DNA of 64,000 nt from Pectobacterium polonicum. Its GTDB lineage: Bacteria; Pseudomonadota; Gammaproteobacteria; Enterobacterales; Enterobacteriaceae. The notes below the pieces were generated by a model. The model ran no database searches, was not told where the DNA came from, and was given only the letters and a program-made list of their open reading frames with translations. A program made the position numbers and the translations under genes. Below, one piece after another: positions 25,170 through 34,505 of the stretch (position 1 is the stretch's first letter; each line of letters opens with the position of its first letter). Location of the stretch: assembly GCF_005497185.1 (NCBI RefSeq), contig NZ_RJTN01000007.1, positions 100,940-164,939 of the forward strand, written 5' to 3'.

Positions 25170-27809
25170 ATGAACGAACAATATTCCGCAATGCGCAGTA
25201 ACGTCAGTATGCTCGGCAAACTACTCGGCGATACTATCAAGGAAGCACTGGGTGAAAACATCCTTGATAAAGTCGAAACAATCCGCAAGTTGTCAAAGTC
25301 ATCTCGCGCAGGTAATGAAAAACATCGTCAGGAACTGCTGACCACACTGCAAAACCTGTCTAACGATGAACTGCTGCCCGTTGCCCGCGCATTCAGCCAG
25401 TTCCTTAACCTGACCAATACCGCTGAGCAATATCATACGATTTCACCGCACGGCGAAGCAGCGAGTAATCCGGCACAGCTTTCCAACGCCTTTGAGCGTT
25501 TAAAAGAAAATAAAGATCTGACCGAACGCGATATCCGTGACGCGGTAGAATCGCTGTCGATCGAGCTGGTGCTGACCGCACACCCAACCGAAATTACCCG
25601 CCGTACGCTGATCCACAAACTGGTGGAAGTGAATACCTGCCTCAAGCAGCTCGACCATAACGATTTGGCTGACTATGAGCGCAATCAGATCATGCGCCGT
25701 CTTCGTCAGTTGATCGCACAGTCCTGGCATACCGATGAAATCCGCAAAATTCGCCCTACTCCGGTAGATGAAGCCAAGTGGGGCTTCGCCGTAGTGGAAA
25801 ACAGCCTGTGGGAAGGCGTACCCGCCTTTCTACGTGAACTGGATGAGCAGTTGGAACAGGCTTTCGGCTACCGTCTGCCGGTTGATGCGGTTCCGGTGCG
25901 CTTTACCTCGTGGATGGGCGGCGACCGCGACGGTAACCCGAACGTCACAGCAGAAGTCACTCGCCATGTGCTGTTACTCAGCCGCTGGAAAGCCGCCGAT
26001 CTGTTCCTGCGTGATATCCAGGTGCTGGTTTCCGAGCTGTCGATGTCCGAATGTACGCCGGAACTGCTGGAACTGGCCGGTGGCAGCGAGGTACAGGAAC
26101 CGTACCGCGCCATCATGAAATCACTGCGTTCGCAGTTGAGCAGTACGCTGAGCTATCTGGAAGCGCGCCTGACGGGTGAAGAACGCCTGCCGCCTAAAGA
26201 TCTGCTGATTACCAACGAACAGCTGTGGGAACCGCTCCACGCCTGCTACCAATCGCTGAAAACCTGCGGCATGGGCATCATCGCCGACGGTCGCCTGCTG
26301 GATACGCTGCGTCGCGTACGTTGCTTTGGTGTGCCTTTGGTACGCATCGATGTCCGTCAGGAAAGTACCCGCCACACCGAAGCGCTGGCCGAGATTACTC
26401 GTTATCTGGGTCTGGGCGACTACGAAAGCTGGTCTGAATCCGATAAGCAGGCCTTCCTAATCCGCGAACTCAGCTCCAAGCGCCCGCTGCTGCCGCGCTA
26501 CTGGGAACCGAGTGCAGATACCAAAGAGGTGCTGGATACCTGTCGGGTGATCGCGAAAGCGCCACAGGGTTCTATTGCCGCTTACGTGATTTCAATGGCA
26601 CGCACGCCTTCCGACGTGCTGGCCGTTCAACTGCTGCTCAAAGAAGCCGGTTGCCCGTTTGCTCTGCCCGTCGCACCACTGTTTGAAACGTTGGATGACC
26701 TGAACAACGCCGACGATGTCATGACGCAGTTGCTGAGCATTGACTGGTATCGCGGCTTTATTCAGGGCAAGCAGATGGTGATGATCGGTTATTCCGACTC
26801 GGCGAAAGACGCCGGCGTGATGGCCGCCTCCTGGGCGCAGTACCGCGCGCAAGACGCGCTGATCAAAACCTGCGAGAAAGCGGGCATCGCGCTAACGCTG
26901 TTCCACGGACGCGGGGGGTCTATCGGTCGCGGTGGCGCACCGGCTCATGCCGCACTATTGTCACAACCACCGGGCAGTCTGAAAGGTGGCCTGCGCGTGA
27001 CAGAACAGGGCGAGATGATCCGCTTTAAATACGGCCTGCCGGAAGTCACGATCAGCAGCCTGGCGCTGTATACCGGAGCGATTCTGGAAGCCAACCTGCT
27101 GCCACCGCCGGAGCCAAAACAGGAATGGCATCAGGTAATGGACGAACTGTCCCGCGTGTCCTGCGATATGTATCGGGGATACGTGCGTGAAAACCCAGAT
27201 TTCGTTCCGTACTTCCGCGCCGCTACGCCGGAGCTGGAGTTGGGTAAACTGCCGTTGGGTTCACGTCCGGCCAAGCGTCGTCCGAACGGCGGCGTGGAAA
27301 GCCTGCGCGCGATCCCGTGGATTTTCGCCTGGACGCAGAACCGCTTGATGCTACCAGCATGGCTCGGTGCAGGTGCTGCATTGCAGAAAGTGGTGGATGA
27401 CGGCAAACAGGGGCAGTTGGAAGAAATGTGTCGCAACTGGCCATTCTTCTCGACGCGTATCGGTATGCTGGAGATGGTGTTCGCCAAAGCCGACCTGTGG
27501 CTGGCGGAGTATTACGATCAGCGTCTGGTAGAAGAGAAGCTGTGGCCGTTAGGGAAGCAACTGCGCGATCAGTTAGCCGCCGACATCAGCATTGTGCTGG
27601 CGATCTCCAACGACGATCATCTGATGGCAGATTTACCGTGGATCGCCGAGTCAATCGCACTGCGTAACGTCTACACCGACCCTCTGAACGTGTTGCAGGC
27701 AGAGCTGCTGCATCGCTCACGTCAACAGGAACAGCCGGATGCCGATCTGGAGCTGGCGTTGATGGTCACCATCGCGGGTGTCGCAGCGGGCATGCGTAAT
27801 ACGGGTTAG
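25170..27809 (+). CDS. ppc: Phosphoenolpyruvate carboxylase
   Basis: 879 aa, close to the 883 of E. coli. The catalytic His motif is [13 protein letters not shown] (about residue 138). The bicarbonate/PEP-site motifs [35 protein letters not shown] and [26 protein letters not shown] are intact, and the C-terminus ends MRNTG, the conserved allosteric tail. It carboxylates PEP to oxaloacetate to refill the TCA cycle and is allosterically controlled by acetyl-CoA and aspartate. It is monocistronic: a strong hairpin follows the stop. Confidence 0.98.
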   Translation: MNEQYSAMRSNVSMLGKLLGDTIKEALGENILDKVETIRKLSKSSRAGNEKHRQELLTTLQNLSNDELLPVARAFSQFLNLTNTAEQYHTISPHGEAASNPAQLSNAFERLKENKDLTERDIRDAVESLSIELVLTAHPTEITRRTLIHKLVEVNTCLKQLDHNDLADYERNQIMRRLRQLIAQSWHTDEIRKIRPTPVDEAKWGFAVVENSLWEGVPAFLRELDEQLEQAFGYRLPVDAVPVRFTSWMGGDRDGNPNVTAEVTRHVLLLSRWKAADLFLRDIQVLVSELSMSECTPELLELAGGSEVQEPYRAIMKSLRSQLSSTLSYLEARLTGEERLPPKDLLITNEQLWEPLHACYQSLKTCGMGIIADGRLLDTLRRVRCFGVPLVRIDVRQESTRHTEALAEITRYLGLGDYESWSESDKQAFLIRELSSKRPLLPRYWEPSADTKEVLDTCRVIAKAPQGSIAAYVISMARTPSDVLAVQLLLKEAGCPFALPVAPLFETLDDLNNADDVMTQLLSIDWYRGFIQGKQMVMIGYSDSAKDAGVMAASWAQYRAQDALIKTCEKAGIALTLFHGRGGSIGRGGAPAHAALLSQPPGSLKGGLRVTEQGEMIRFKYGLPEVTISSLALYTGAILEANLLPPPEPKQEWHQVMDELSRVSCDMYRGYVRENPDFVPYFRAATPELELGKLPLGSRPAKRRPNGGVESLRAIPWIFAWTQNRLMLPAWLGAGAALQKVVDDGKQGQLEEMCRNWPFFSTRIGMLEMVFAKADLWLAEYYDQRLVEEKLWPLGKQLRDQLAADISIVLAISNDDHLMADLPWIAESIALRNVYTDPLNVLQAELLHRSRQQEQPDADLELALMVTIAGVAAGMRNTG

Positions 27810-27845
27810 TTGCGACAAAACGTTCGATCGCCACATGCGCTAACT

Positions 27846-27875
27846 CAGATGGCCTCTCAATAGAGAGGCCATCTG
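27846..27875. terminator. Bidirectional terminator hairpin between ppc and the DUF1266 gene
   Basis: Perfect 13-bp stem CAGATGGCCTCTC / GAGAGGCCATCTG with an AATA loop, centred between two convergent genes. The flanking T-tracts are short, but the stem is very stable. Confidence 0.75.
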
Positions 27876-27883
27876 CACATTGG

Positions 27884-28582
27884 TTAAGGAATCGCCGTCG
27901 TGGCACTACCCAGCGGTAAATGCCAGTCCAACGTGTTCCACGGGCTTTCTGGATTACCCGTTAAACGACGCAGAATATCCATCTGATCGTTAACGAAATC
28001 TTCCGTCGCCAGTGAGCGCCAATATTGCCGCCCGACCACGTAACTAATGGCAAAGTGATACCAGCTGTCATATTTCTGTTGTGCATCCCGCGCCATAGAC
28101 ATGATCATATCCCAGCCTTCCGCTTCGCCCACCATGCCCACCGCCATCCCCCAGCGGCACAGATTGACGCTACGCCCTTCGTCCCAGGCATCAATCCCGG
28201 TACGGGCTAACGCAAACCGATTGAGCCTCACTATCAGCAATTCACTGTGATGTTCTTCGTCATGTTGATGGCACTGAATATACGCATCCATCTCCGCTTC
28301 AGACATCGCAGACAGCCTATGCTGTAGACGGCGGTAACCGGGCCCGTGTCCATGGCCGTTTATCAGACGATGGATCTGACGCAGCAGCGCTTCGCGAGTT
28401 TCAATGCCCCAATCCCGTTTCAGAATATGCCGGATCGCCTTCAGCGCTTCCTGTTTATCACCACCGCCATCCAGCACATCGTGCCGATCGCGATTCATTT
28501 CCGTCAGAATGGCTGACAGCCCCAGCCCCCATAGCTGAGTGTGGGATAAAGGCTGTGTATTTTCCTGATTTTCTACGGTCAT
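27884..28582 (-). CDS. DUF1266 protein, YbeU-like
   Basis: 232 aa. The motifs LWGLGLSAILTEMNRDRHDVL, the helical middle with RDWGIETREALLRQIHRL and the C-terminal ARTGIDAWDEGRSVNLCRWGMAVG, then YDSWYHFAISYVVGRQYW, match DUF1266 (E. coli YbeU/YbeR type). It has no signal peptide or membrane segment and is probably cytoplasmic; the function is unknown. The start overlaps the J-protein stop by 4 nt, so it is the last gene of the hscC operon, as in E. coli where ybeU accompanies a J-protein and hscC. A possible client or adaptor of the HscC chaperone (inference). Confidence 0.8.
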   Translation of the reverse strand: MTVENQENTQPLSHTQLWGLGLSAILTEMNRDRHDVLDGGGDKQEALKAIRHILKRDWGIETREALLRQIHRLINGHGHGPGYRRLQHRLSAMSEAEMDAYIQCHQHDEEHHSELLIVRLNRFALARTGIDAWDEGRSVNLCRWGMAVGMVGEAEGWDMIMSMARDAQQKYDSWYHFAISYVVGRQYWRSLATEDFVNDQMDILRRLTGNPESPWNTLDWHLPLGSATTAIP

Positions 28583-30630
28583 GCGTTATCTACTCCCTGC
28601 TGCCCCGGCGCCATCTGCTCCAGCTTCATCAACCATTCGCCGATATCATCCATATCGCCGCCGTATTCCTGATATAACCTCACAGCACGCTGAGCTTTGT
28701 CATACAGGCCTAATTCGCAGGCAGATTTCAACAATTCCAGCGCAGCGTCCTCATGTTTGATGTTCCAGTCAATCGCTTCTTCAAAACAGTCTATCGCTTC
28801 TCGGTGACGTGATAACCGACTCAAACATTCCCCCCGGCGATACCATATCCGGGCATGAGATGGTTTACAGCGCACAACAAAATCCAGATCGGATAACGCT
28901 TCCTGATAGCGTTCAAAGATATAAAGCAAAAGTATCGAGCGAGCGGAGAAATATATCCAGTGTGATGCATCCAGCGCGATAGCCTTATTTATGCACTCCA
29001 ATGCCTTATCCCATTCATCAGTAAAACGGAAAGCCTCCGAGAGCATAAACCAGACAGTGGAATTGTCCTGATGATAGCGCAAGGCGTTTTCCAATAACGG
29101 GATGATGTCCTGGTACATCTTCATTTTGTGCAGGGTTTGCGCTAAGCGAATTCTCGCATCGTAGCCATTTTCTCCTTGCCGCTGCGCCTCTTCCATCGCC
29201 CATGTATAGGCCTGCTGTGCGTCCTCATACTGCTCCAACCGATAATAGGCATCGCCAAGCGTCATATAGAGCGTCGAGGAAAGATGACGCTGGCTGAAAT
29301 CACCATGCTTGACGAAAAGTGAGCGGTAGATGACCTCAAAAATACTGCCTCGGATTACGCGCCAGAGTGACGTCGCGTTGTGTTCCGCTCGCGCCATCAG
29401 GTGGCGGATAAAATCGATGCTCAACGTATACGCCCCATTTTGCAGGTAGCATTCTGCGACTTCTTCACAGTATTCCATGCTGTAACGCGTTGGTTTAATC
29501 GTCGCAAAGTCACCAGCAATGGTCTGCGCATTGATTTTAAGCACCTGAATCTGCGCTTCTATGTCATACGGCACTAGCGTACAAACATAGCGATACAGTT
29601 CCCGAGCTTCAAAGAGCAGCCCTTGAGCCAGAAAACAGCCAGCCAATCCCTTCAATGCCACGGCGTGGTCGCTTTGCCTCTCCAGCACCTGATTAAATGC
29701 ATCGGCAGCACGCAGATACTGTCGGTCATTCAACTCGATCTGTGCTAACCGTAGGTAACCCTCTATTTGCTCCGGCACCATTGCAATTAACTGACGGCAG
29801 CATTCACGAGCAGGGGAAAAATCACCAAGGCTATGGTAGTGGGCGATAGCCCAACAGAGCAGCTCAGGATCGCAGATCTCTTGCGATAACATCTGCGCCA
29901 GTTGCCGATCAAATGCGGCATTATCATGTTGATAAACAATGCGAACCAGCTGTTCCCGGTCGTGAAAATAGCGGTCTACGTCTTCGCCAGTTATACCGGA
30001 AGGAAACCGCAACCCCCGCACCGGGATATGCCAGACATCCTCATCATTCAGCCATTCCAGTACATCTTCCACCTGCTGTGACGAATAGTGCCGCTTTAGC
30101 AACGGCACGTTGTGTTCCCAGTCGAACGTCTCCAATAAGCATTGCTTCACCGAGTCGGGCAAAAAAGCACAGTGGCCTAAAAAGCCAAACAGCCACAATG
30201 AAACAGGCTGTTTGATTTCAAGACGTTCGAGTACCGATGTCGATAGCACGTCACGCCAGACCTCATCGTCGATACGGCACTGAAAATCTGCATAGGTTGC
30301 TGCCACGCGCTGCTTTATCGCTTCAATTTGCTGCATCGTATCCTGCATGACAGCAATGTCATCATTCGCCATATTCGCCGCAGGGGTGCCAACGCTCTCA
30401 GCCTCTTCCGCCGTCTCTGACGCAGGACTTTCCTGCCGCTCGGCATCCCCTTTAGCCACCAGATAGCGTGCCTGTAAGAGCGCGTCTTCATACGCTGCAC
30501 GGAGCGCTTTAAACGCTTCGGCGTCATCTTCTGGATTATGCTGTCGCAACAAACGCGCATACGCACGTCGAATGGCCATTTGGTCGACCGTTTCCTCAAT
30601 CCCTAAAAATACCCAGCACGACGTTTTCAT
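28579..30630 (-). CDS. Divergent J-domain protein with TPR-like repeats (DjlB/DjlC type)
   Basis: 683 aa. The N-terminal 60 residues form a short J-domain (WVFLGIEETVDQMAIRRAYARLL, then FKALRAAYEDALLQA). In place of the usual His-Pro-Asp loop the sequence reads RQHNPEDDAEAF. From about residue 250 to the end the protein is a run of TPR-like helices (ALKGLAGCFLAQGLLFEARELY, TLGDAYYRLEQYEDAQQAYTWAM, WYRRGECLSRLSRHREAIDCF). I see no membrane anchor. It overlaps hscC by 4 nt and the DUF1266 gene by 4 nt, so it is the dedicated J-partner of HscC; the TPR array probably selects clients. Confidence 0.85.
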   Translation of the reverse strand: MKTSCWVFLGIEETVDQMAIRRAYARLLRQHNPEDDAEAFKALRAAYEDALLQARYLVAKGDAERQESPASETAEEAESVGTPAANMANDDIAVMQDTMQQIEAIKQRVAATYADFQCRIDDEVWRDVLSTSVLERLEIKQPVSLWLFGFLGHCAFLPDSVKQCLLETFDWEHNVPLLKRHYSSQQVEDVLEWLNDEDVWHIPVRGLRFPSGITGEDVDRYFHDREQLVRIVYQHDNAAFDRQLAQMLSQEICDPELLCWAIAHYHSLGDFSPARECCRQLIAMVPEQIEGYLRLAQIELNDRQYLRAADAFNQVLERQSDHAVALKGLAGCFLAQGLLFEARELYRYVCTLVPYDIEAQIQVLKINAQTIAGDFATIKPTRYSMEYCEEVAECYLQNGAYTLSIDFIRHLMARAEHNATSLWRVIRGSIFEVIYRSLFVKHGDFSQRHLSSTLYMTLGDAYYRLEQYEDAQQAYTWAMEEAQRQGENGYDARIRLAQTLHKMKMYQDIIPLLENALRYHQDNSTVWFMLSEAFRFTDEWDKALECINKAIALDASHWIYFSARSILLLYIFERYQEALSDLDFVVRCKPSHARIWYRRGECLSRLSRHREAIDCFEEAIDWNIKHEDAALELLKSACELGLYDKAQRAVRLYQEYGGDMDDIGEWLMKLEQMAPGQQGVDNA

Positions 30631-32324
30631 AACGAATGAGGCTCCATCTCATCAAATACGCTCTGTATCTCTTTTGTTACCCGGCGAATGAGCAAGGTGT
30701 CCTGCGTTTCCAATGCATCTTCAAAGGCTTGCAATTCATGTGCGATGCGTTCTCGTGCTTCGCCCATTAATTGCTCATATAAACGCTCACCGCGCGCCAG
30801 TAATAGTCGACTTTCCATACGCTCACGCGGATGTATTTTTATCTCTGCCAACTGCTGTAAGCGCACCTGAATCTCAGCGTCCGACAAATCGCAGCTATCA
30901 TTGCGGATAATCGTTGATTTACTGTTGCCCTCATGAAGGTCTGTCGCCTGCACTTCCAAAATACCGTTGATATCGTAGGTATAACGCACACGCACAATGG
31001 GTTCGTCGTCTGGTGTTGGCGGAAACTCAATTTCCAGCTCACCCAATTTGACGTTATTGCGCGTCAGGCGGCTTTCCCCCTGATAGATTTGCAACAGCAT
31101 GTTGGTTTGCCCTTCATGACAGGTGCTGAACACCTTTTCCCGGCTCACGGGGACGACCGTATTGCGATCAATAATCGGCGTATAATAACCGCTTTCCAGA
31201 TGACCATTCGGCAAGCGACGTGCCGTTTCTAACCCTAAGGTGAACGGGCAGACGTCAGTCAGCACAACCTCCGATAGCCCTTGGCTACGCGCCTTGAGCC
31301 CAGCCTGCACCGCAGCACCCAACGCCACGATTTCATCAGGATTTAGCGTCGCGATCGGGTACTGACCAAATAGCCTGGCAGCCAGGCTTCTCACCACGGG
31401 CATACGGCTGGCACCCCCGACCAGAATGACGCAATTCAAATCACGCGGGGTAATAGCCGCATCATTCAATGCCCGCTCGATAGGCTGCCGTAACGCATCA
31501 ATTAAAGGGGCGCAAAGTGATTCAAAATCATCGCGGGTAAGGTGCCACGGATACGCGACACCCCCGAACTCTGGCGCGATCGTCGCCTCGTGTTGCAGCG
31601 TTAACGCCCGTTTCATCCCTTCGATATGCTGGCGCAGGCGACTCATTTCTGACAAGTCGAGCGACGTCAGCGCATGCGCATTCAGAAACGCTTTTACCAG
31701 CGTATCGACAAAATCTTCGCCCCCCAGCGTGTTGTGCCCTGCTGTGGCGTTCACTTCCATAATGCCGTCAAATAGCGTCAGGACCGACACATCGAAGGTG
31801 CCGCCGCCTAGGTCGAAGACTAAAAAACGGCTTTCTGGATCATTAACATGCAATCCGTAACTTAGCGCAGCCGCTGTCGGTTCATTCACCAGGCGCTCCA
31901 CGTTAAGACCGGCTAGCTGCCCTGCAAGCTGCGTTGCTTTACGCTGTTTATCATTAAAGTAAGCAGGCACGCTGATGACCGCTTCTGTCACGGGCGCACC
32001 AAGAAATGCCTCAGCATCGGCTTTCAGCACGCGTAGCAGAAAAGAAGATAATTCTTCCGGCTGGTAGGTCTGTACATCGCCGAGCGAGTAGGCCTTTTTC
32101 GTTCCCATGTAGCGTTTGAACAACGCTGCGGTTTTAAGTGGGTGAGTAATCAAGCGTTCTTTGGCAACACGCCCTACCAATAGATCGCCGTTATCATCAA
32201 GGCCGATAACTGAAGGGGTGAGGTAATCACCGTGTGCATTGGGAATCAGTACGGCTTTCTCGCCATCCCAGAATGAAACCAAACTGTTTGTCGTGCCTAA
32301 ATCTATCCCTATGATATGAGACAT
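30627..32324 (-). CDS. hscC: Hsp70-family chaperone HscC
   Basis: 565 aa from the ATG at 32324, preceded by GGGAGG; a frame extending 15 codons upstream is rejected. The nucleotide-binding domain has GIDLGTTNSLVSFWDG, FDLGGGTFDVSVLTLFDG and VILVGGASRMPVVRSL. The substrate domain begins about residue 375 (TDVCPFTLGLETA), with QGESRLTRNNVKLGELEI. It is shorter than DnaK: the C-terminal lid is reduced, as in HscC proteins. Close identity in the NBD with DnaK is expected, but the order with a J-protein and DUF1266 gene identifies it as HscC. First gene of the operon; cytoplasmic. Confidence 0.95.
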   Translation of the reverse strand: MSHIIGIDLGTTNSLVSFWDGEKAVLIPNAHGDYLTPSVIGLDDNGDLLVGRVAKERLITHPLKTAALFKRYMGTKKAYSLGDVQTYQPEELSSFLLRVLKADAEAFLGAPVTEAVISVPAYFNDKQRKATQLAGQLAGLNVERLVNEPTAAALSYGLHVNDPESRFLVFDLGGGTFDVSVLTLFDGIMEVNATAGHNTLGGEDFVDTLVKAFLNAHALTSLDLSEMSRLRQHIEGMKRALTLQHEATIAPEFGGVAYPWHLTRDDFESLCAPLIDALRQPIERALNDAAITPRDLNCVILVGGASRMPVVRSLAARLFGQYPIATLNPDEIVALGAAVQAGLKARSQGLSEVVLTDVCPFTLGLETARRLPNGHLESGYYTPIIDRNTVVPVSREKVFSTCHEGQTNMLLQIYQGESRLTRNNVKLGELEIEFPPTPDDEPIVRVRYTYDINGILEVQATDLHEGNSKSTIIRNDSCDLSDAEIQVRLQQLAEIKIHPRERMESRLLLARGERLYEQLMGEARERIAHELQAFEDALETQDTLLIRRVTKEIQSVFDEMEPHSL

Positions 32325-32350
32325 GTTCCTCCCTGATTTAACAAACGCAA

Positions 32351-32377
32351 AACGCCTGATGAAATGCATCGGGCGTT
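32351..32377 (-). terminator. Terminator-like hairpin in the hscC leader
   Basis: On the minus strand AACGCCCGATG / CATCAGGCGTT forms an 11-bp stem (one G-U) with a CATTT loop, followed by TTGCGTTTGTT. It ends 27 nt before the hscC ATG, too close for a promoter to fit downstream. Transcripts entering hscC must therefore read through it. Confidence 0.5.
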
Positions 32378-32452
32378 GGTAGGCTGAATAGAATTAACCG
32401 ATAAGAGAACTAATTATGACCACAATAACGGATTCGAAAAACGCATTATTGT

Positions 32453-32477
32453 AAAATAAAGCAGGTCATTATCCTGC
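32453..32477 (-). terminator. Probable terminator overlapping the phosphatase stop codon
   Basis: On the minus strand GCAGG-ATAATGA-CCTGC followed by TTTATTTT. The TAA stop of the phosphatase gene lies in the loop. A short GC stem plus a good T-run make it a plausible intrinsic terminator. Confidence 0.45.
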
Positions 32478-33257
32478 AATCAGGTATTTATCTTGTAAAT
32501 AATTCCGAGCGTGATTATCCAGACCGTATTCCACTTCAAGCCAGCTATCGATCGAACCATGCCGTTCATAGATCGCCTGCAACGCCGTCACAATGAACTC
32601 TTCCTGCACAGAGAGCACATAAGAGAACTGTCCCAATGCTTTCTCATTCAGCGTTTCCGACAAATGTGCCAGTAACTGCTGGCGGAATGGCGTCAGCGTC
32701 GTGTCCGTGAGCAGGTAATCTTCCATCACGGTCTGTTCATCGGCACCCAGAGCAAACATCACCAGCGCCGAACCGATACCTGTGCGATCTTTTCCCACAG
32801 CGCAGTGCTGTACCAGCCCGCCCTCATCTGGCCGTAATAGCAGCGACACCAGTTGCTTGTAGGCAGAATTATTGAAGGGCAAACGGCGGTAGAGTTCTAA
32901 CATAAACGCGCGGGAATCAAACGCCGCCAGCACATCGGACCCTAGCGAATCCAGGTTGGCTGTCACTTCGTGGCGTAACGGATTGGCCGGATAAGCGTGA
33001 TAACTGGCACCAGTCCACAGTACATCGGGCTTCTGCGCAATTTCATCGGCATCCCGATAATCCACCACGTGAGAAATAGGCACGCCAGCAAGGTGTTCAC
33101 AATCCGCCTGGCTCAGCAAATCCAGCGAACCGGAGCGAAAAAGTTTACCGTGTCGGATAAGCCGCCCATCAGCAGCCCGGTTACCACCTAAATCACGGAA
33201 GTTGATTCCGCCGTCCAGCGGCAATAAAGAAGGGTGAAGCAACGTTGGTTCGGTCAT
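32469..33257 (-). CDS. Protein-tyrosine phosphatase-like protein
   Basis: 262 aa from the ATG at 33257 (preceded by AAGGAG). The N-terminal GGINFRDLGGNRAADGRLIRHG and the P-loop QHCAVGKDRTGIGSAL (HCx5R) identify the Y_phosphatase3 family (MptpB/LipA-like dual-specificity phosphatases). Catalytic residues are Cys and Arg of that loop, with the Lys-Asp of GKDRTG typical of phosphoinositide-active or atypical members. It is cytoplasmic by prediction, since no signal peptide is seen. It lies between hscC and udp, each with its own hairpin, and seems to be expressed alone. The physiological substrate is unknown. Confidence 0.85.
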   Translation of the reverse strand: MTEPTLLHPSLLPLDGGINFRDLGGNRAADGRLIRHGKLFRSGSLDLLSQADCEHLAGVPISHVVDYRDADEIAQKPDVLWTGASYHAYPANPLRHEVTANLDSLGSDVLAAFDSRAFMLELYRRLPFNNSAYKQLVSLLLRPDEGGLVQHCAVGKDRTGIGSALVMFALGADEQTVMEDYLLTDTTLTPFRQQLLAHLSETLNEKALGQFSYVLSVQEEFIVTALQAIYERHGSIDSWLEVEYGLDNHARNYLQDKYLIAG

Positions 33258-33359
33258 ACATCTCCTTGCGAGGTTGAAAGGCGAGCAAGGCAACCGTATT
33301 ACACACGCAGAGCGTGTCGCAGGTTAACCCAATAAACCAGAACAAGTTGTTAGGATAAA

Positions 33360-33383
33360 GGCTGGCCTCTGCGATGACCAGCC
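33360..33383 (-). terminator. Probable udp terminator
   Basis: GGCTGG / CCAGCC stem with a 12-nt loop, followed on the minus strand by TTTAT, 25 nt after the udp stop. Confidence 0.5.
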
Positions 33384-33407
33384 CAAAATACCACCAATTT
33401 TTTGTAC

Positions 33408-34178
33408 TTATTCAGCGGCTAACAGACGGCGTGTCGCGTCCAGCAACACCTTGATGACGGTGGTTTCAGCCAGCTTCATGGTCGCCGCATCCGGGATTTC
33501 CTGCTGGGTACGGTTCACGATCACACCCGCGATCATCCCCGCTTTTAGCCCCTGGCTGGCGCACATGGTCAGCAGCGTGGCAGATTCCATTTCATAGTTC
33601 AGCACCCCCATGCTCTGCCACTCTTCCATCGAACCGCGGAAGCGACGTACCACGCGTCCAGAGAAGGTGTCATAGCGTTCCTGACCAGGATAGAACGTAT
33701 CGGAAGACGCCGTGATGCCCACGTGCAACGCGGCACCCGACGCTTTCGCCGCTTCCACCAGCGCGGTAGTACAGCCGAAATCCGCCACGGCAGGGAACTC
33801 CATTGGCGCGAAGTGCAGGCTCGCACCGTCAAGACGGACGGCTGCGGTAGTCACTAACACATCGCCGACATTGATGCCGGACTGAATCGCCCCCGTCGTA
33901 CCCACACGCAGAAACGTTCGGATGCCGAGCTGCGCCAGTTCTTCTACCGCGATTGACGTTGACGGGCCACCGATACCGGTCGAGCAGACAATGATTGCCT
34001 TGCCGTCCAGCTCTGCACGCCAGGAGGTAAATTCACGGTGTGATGCCAGATGTACCGGGTTATCCATCAGGCGGGCAATTTTTTCGACACGCTCAGGATC
34101 GCCGGGCACGATAGCCAGCGTCGCGCCCTGTAAATCGTTCTTAACCAGACCAAGGTGGAACACATCAGATGTAGACAT
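33408..34178 (-). CDS. udp: Uridine phosphorylase
   Basis: 256 aa from the ATG at 34178 with GGGAGG upstream. [35 protein letters not shown] is nearly the E. coli start (read here as [19 protein letters not shown]). The phosphate-site motif is [37 protein letters not shown] and [17 protein letters not shown] form the uracil/ribose pocket. It cleaves uridine to uracil and ribose-1-phosphate for pyrimidine salvage as a cytoplasmic hexamer. The promoter upstream has two CRP-type sites 52 bp apart, the layout of CytR-controlled nucleoside genes. ysgA is divergent, as in E. coli. Confidence 0.98.
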   Translation of the reverse strand: MSTSDVFHLGLVKNDLQGATLAIVPGDPERVEKIARLMDNPVHLASHREFTSWRAELDGKAIIVCSTGIGGPSTSIAVEELAQLGIRTFLRVGTTGAIQSGINVGDVLVTTAAVRLDGASLHFAPMEFPAVADFGCTTALVEAAKASGAALHVGITASSDTFYPGQERYDTFSGRVVRRFRGSMEEWQSMGVLNYEMESATLLTMCASQGLKAGMIAGVIVNRTQQEIPDAATMKLAETTVIKVLLDATRRLLAAE

Positions 34179-34267
34179 AACTGCCTCCCGGGCAATCAAT
34201 TGGGTATTCAGAGAAATCGTGCCGAATGCCTCATCTATGCTGCTTGTCGCAGTCTGTCAGCATCCGT

Positions 34268-34284
34268 CTTATAAAAAGACTCTA
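34268..34284 (-). promoter_or_regulatory. udp promoter -10 region
   Basis: On the minus strand TAGAGT occupies 34284-34279. With a start near 34272, the two CRP sites are centred at about -41.5 and -93.5, the class II/class I spacing known for E. coli udp. An alternative -10, TATAAG at 34273-34268, would put them at about -52 and -104. Confidence 0.5.
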
Positions 34285-34305
34285 GCGCATCATGACGTTT
34301 TTTTA

Positions 34306-34321
34306 AGTGACGGGAGTCACC
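34306..34321 (-). promoter_or_regulatory. CRP site 1 of udp
   Basis: AGTGACGGGAGTCACC: GTGA-N6-TCAC core with perfect symmetry, centred about 41 nt upstream of the likely udp start. Confidence 0.65.
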
Positions 34322-34357
34322 TATAAAAAAGAAACAAACATCAACATACATAAAAAA

Positions 34358-34373
34358 TGTGATTTAAATCACT
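34358..34373 (-). promoter_or_regulatory. CRP site 2 of the udp-ysgA intergenic region
   Basis: TGTGATTTAAATCACT, a near-consensus CRP box, 52 bp from site 1. The DNA between the two is where CytR would bind in a CRP-CytR-CRP complex. It may also serve ysgA, whose ATG is about 140 bp away on the other side. Confidence 0.75.
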
Positions 34374-34505
34374 GTTTATTGGGTAAGGAATTCATTTTTG
34401 CCGATTAATTGTCTTCTAGTGTAGATTCTTTAATCATTGATAGTATTTATCATGACATCCCTCTTTCACATGAAACTCGGCAGACCGATAACAGGAGAGC
34501 GCGTA

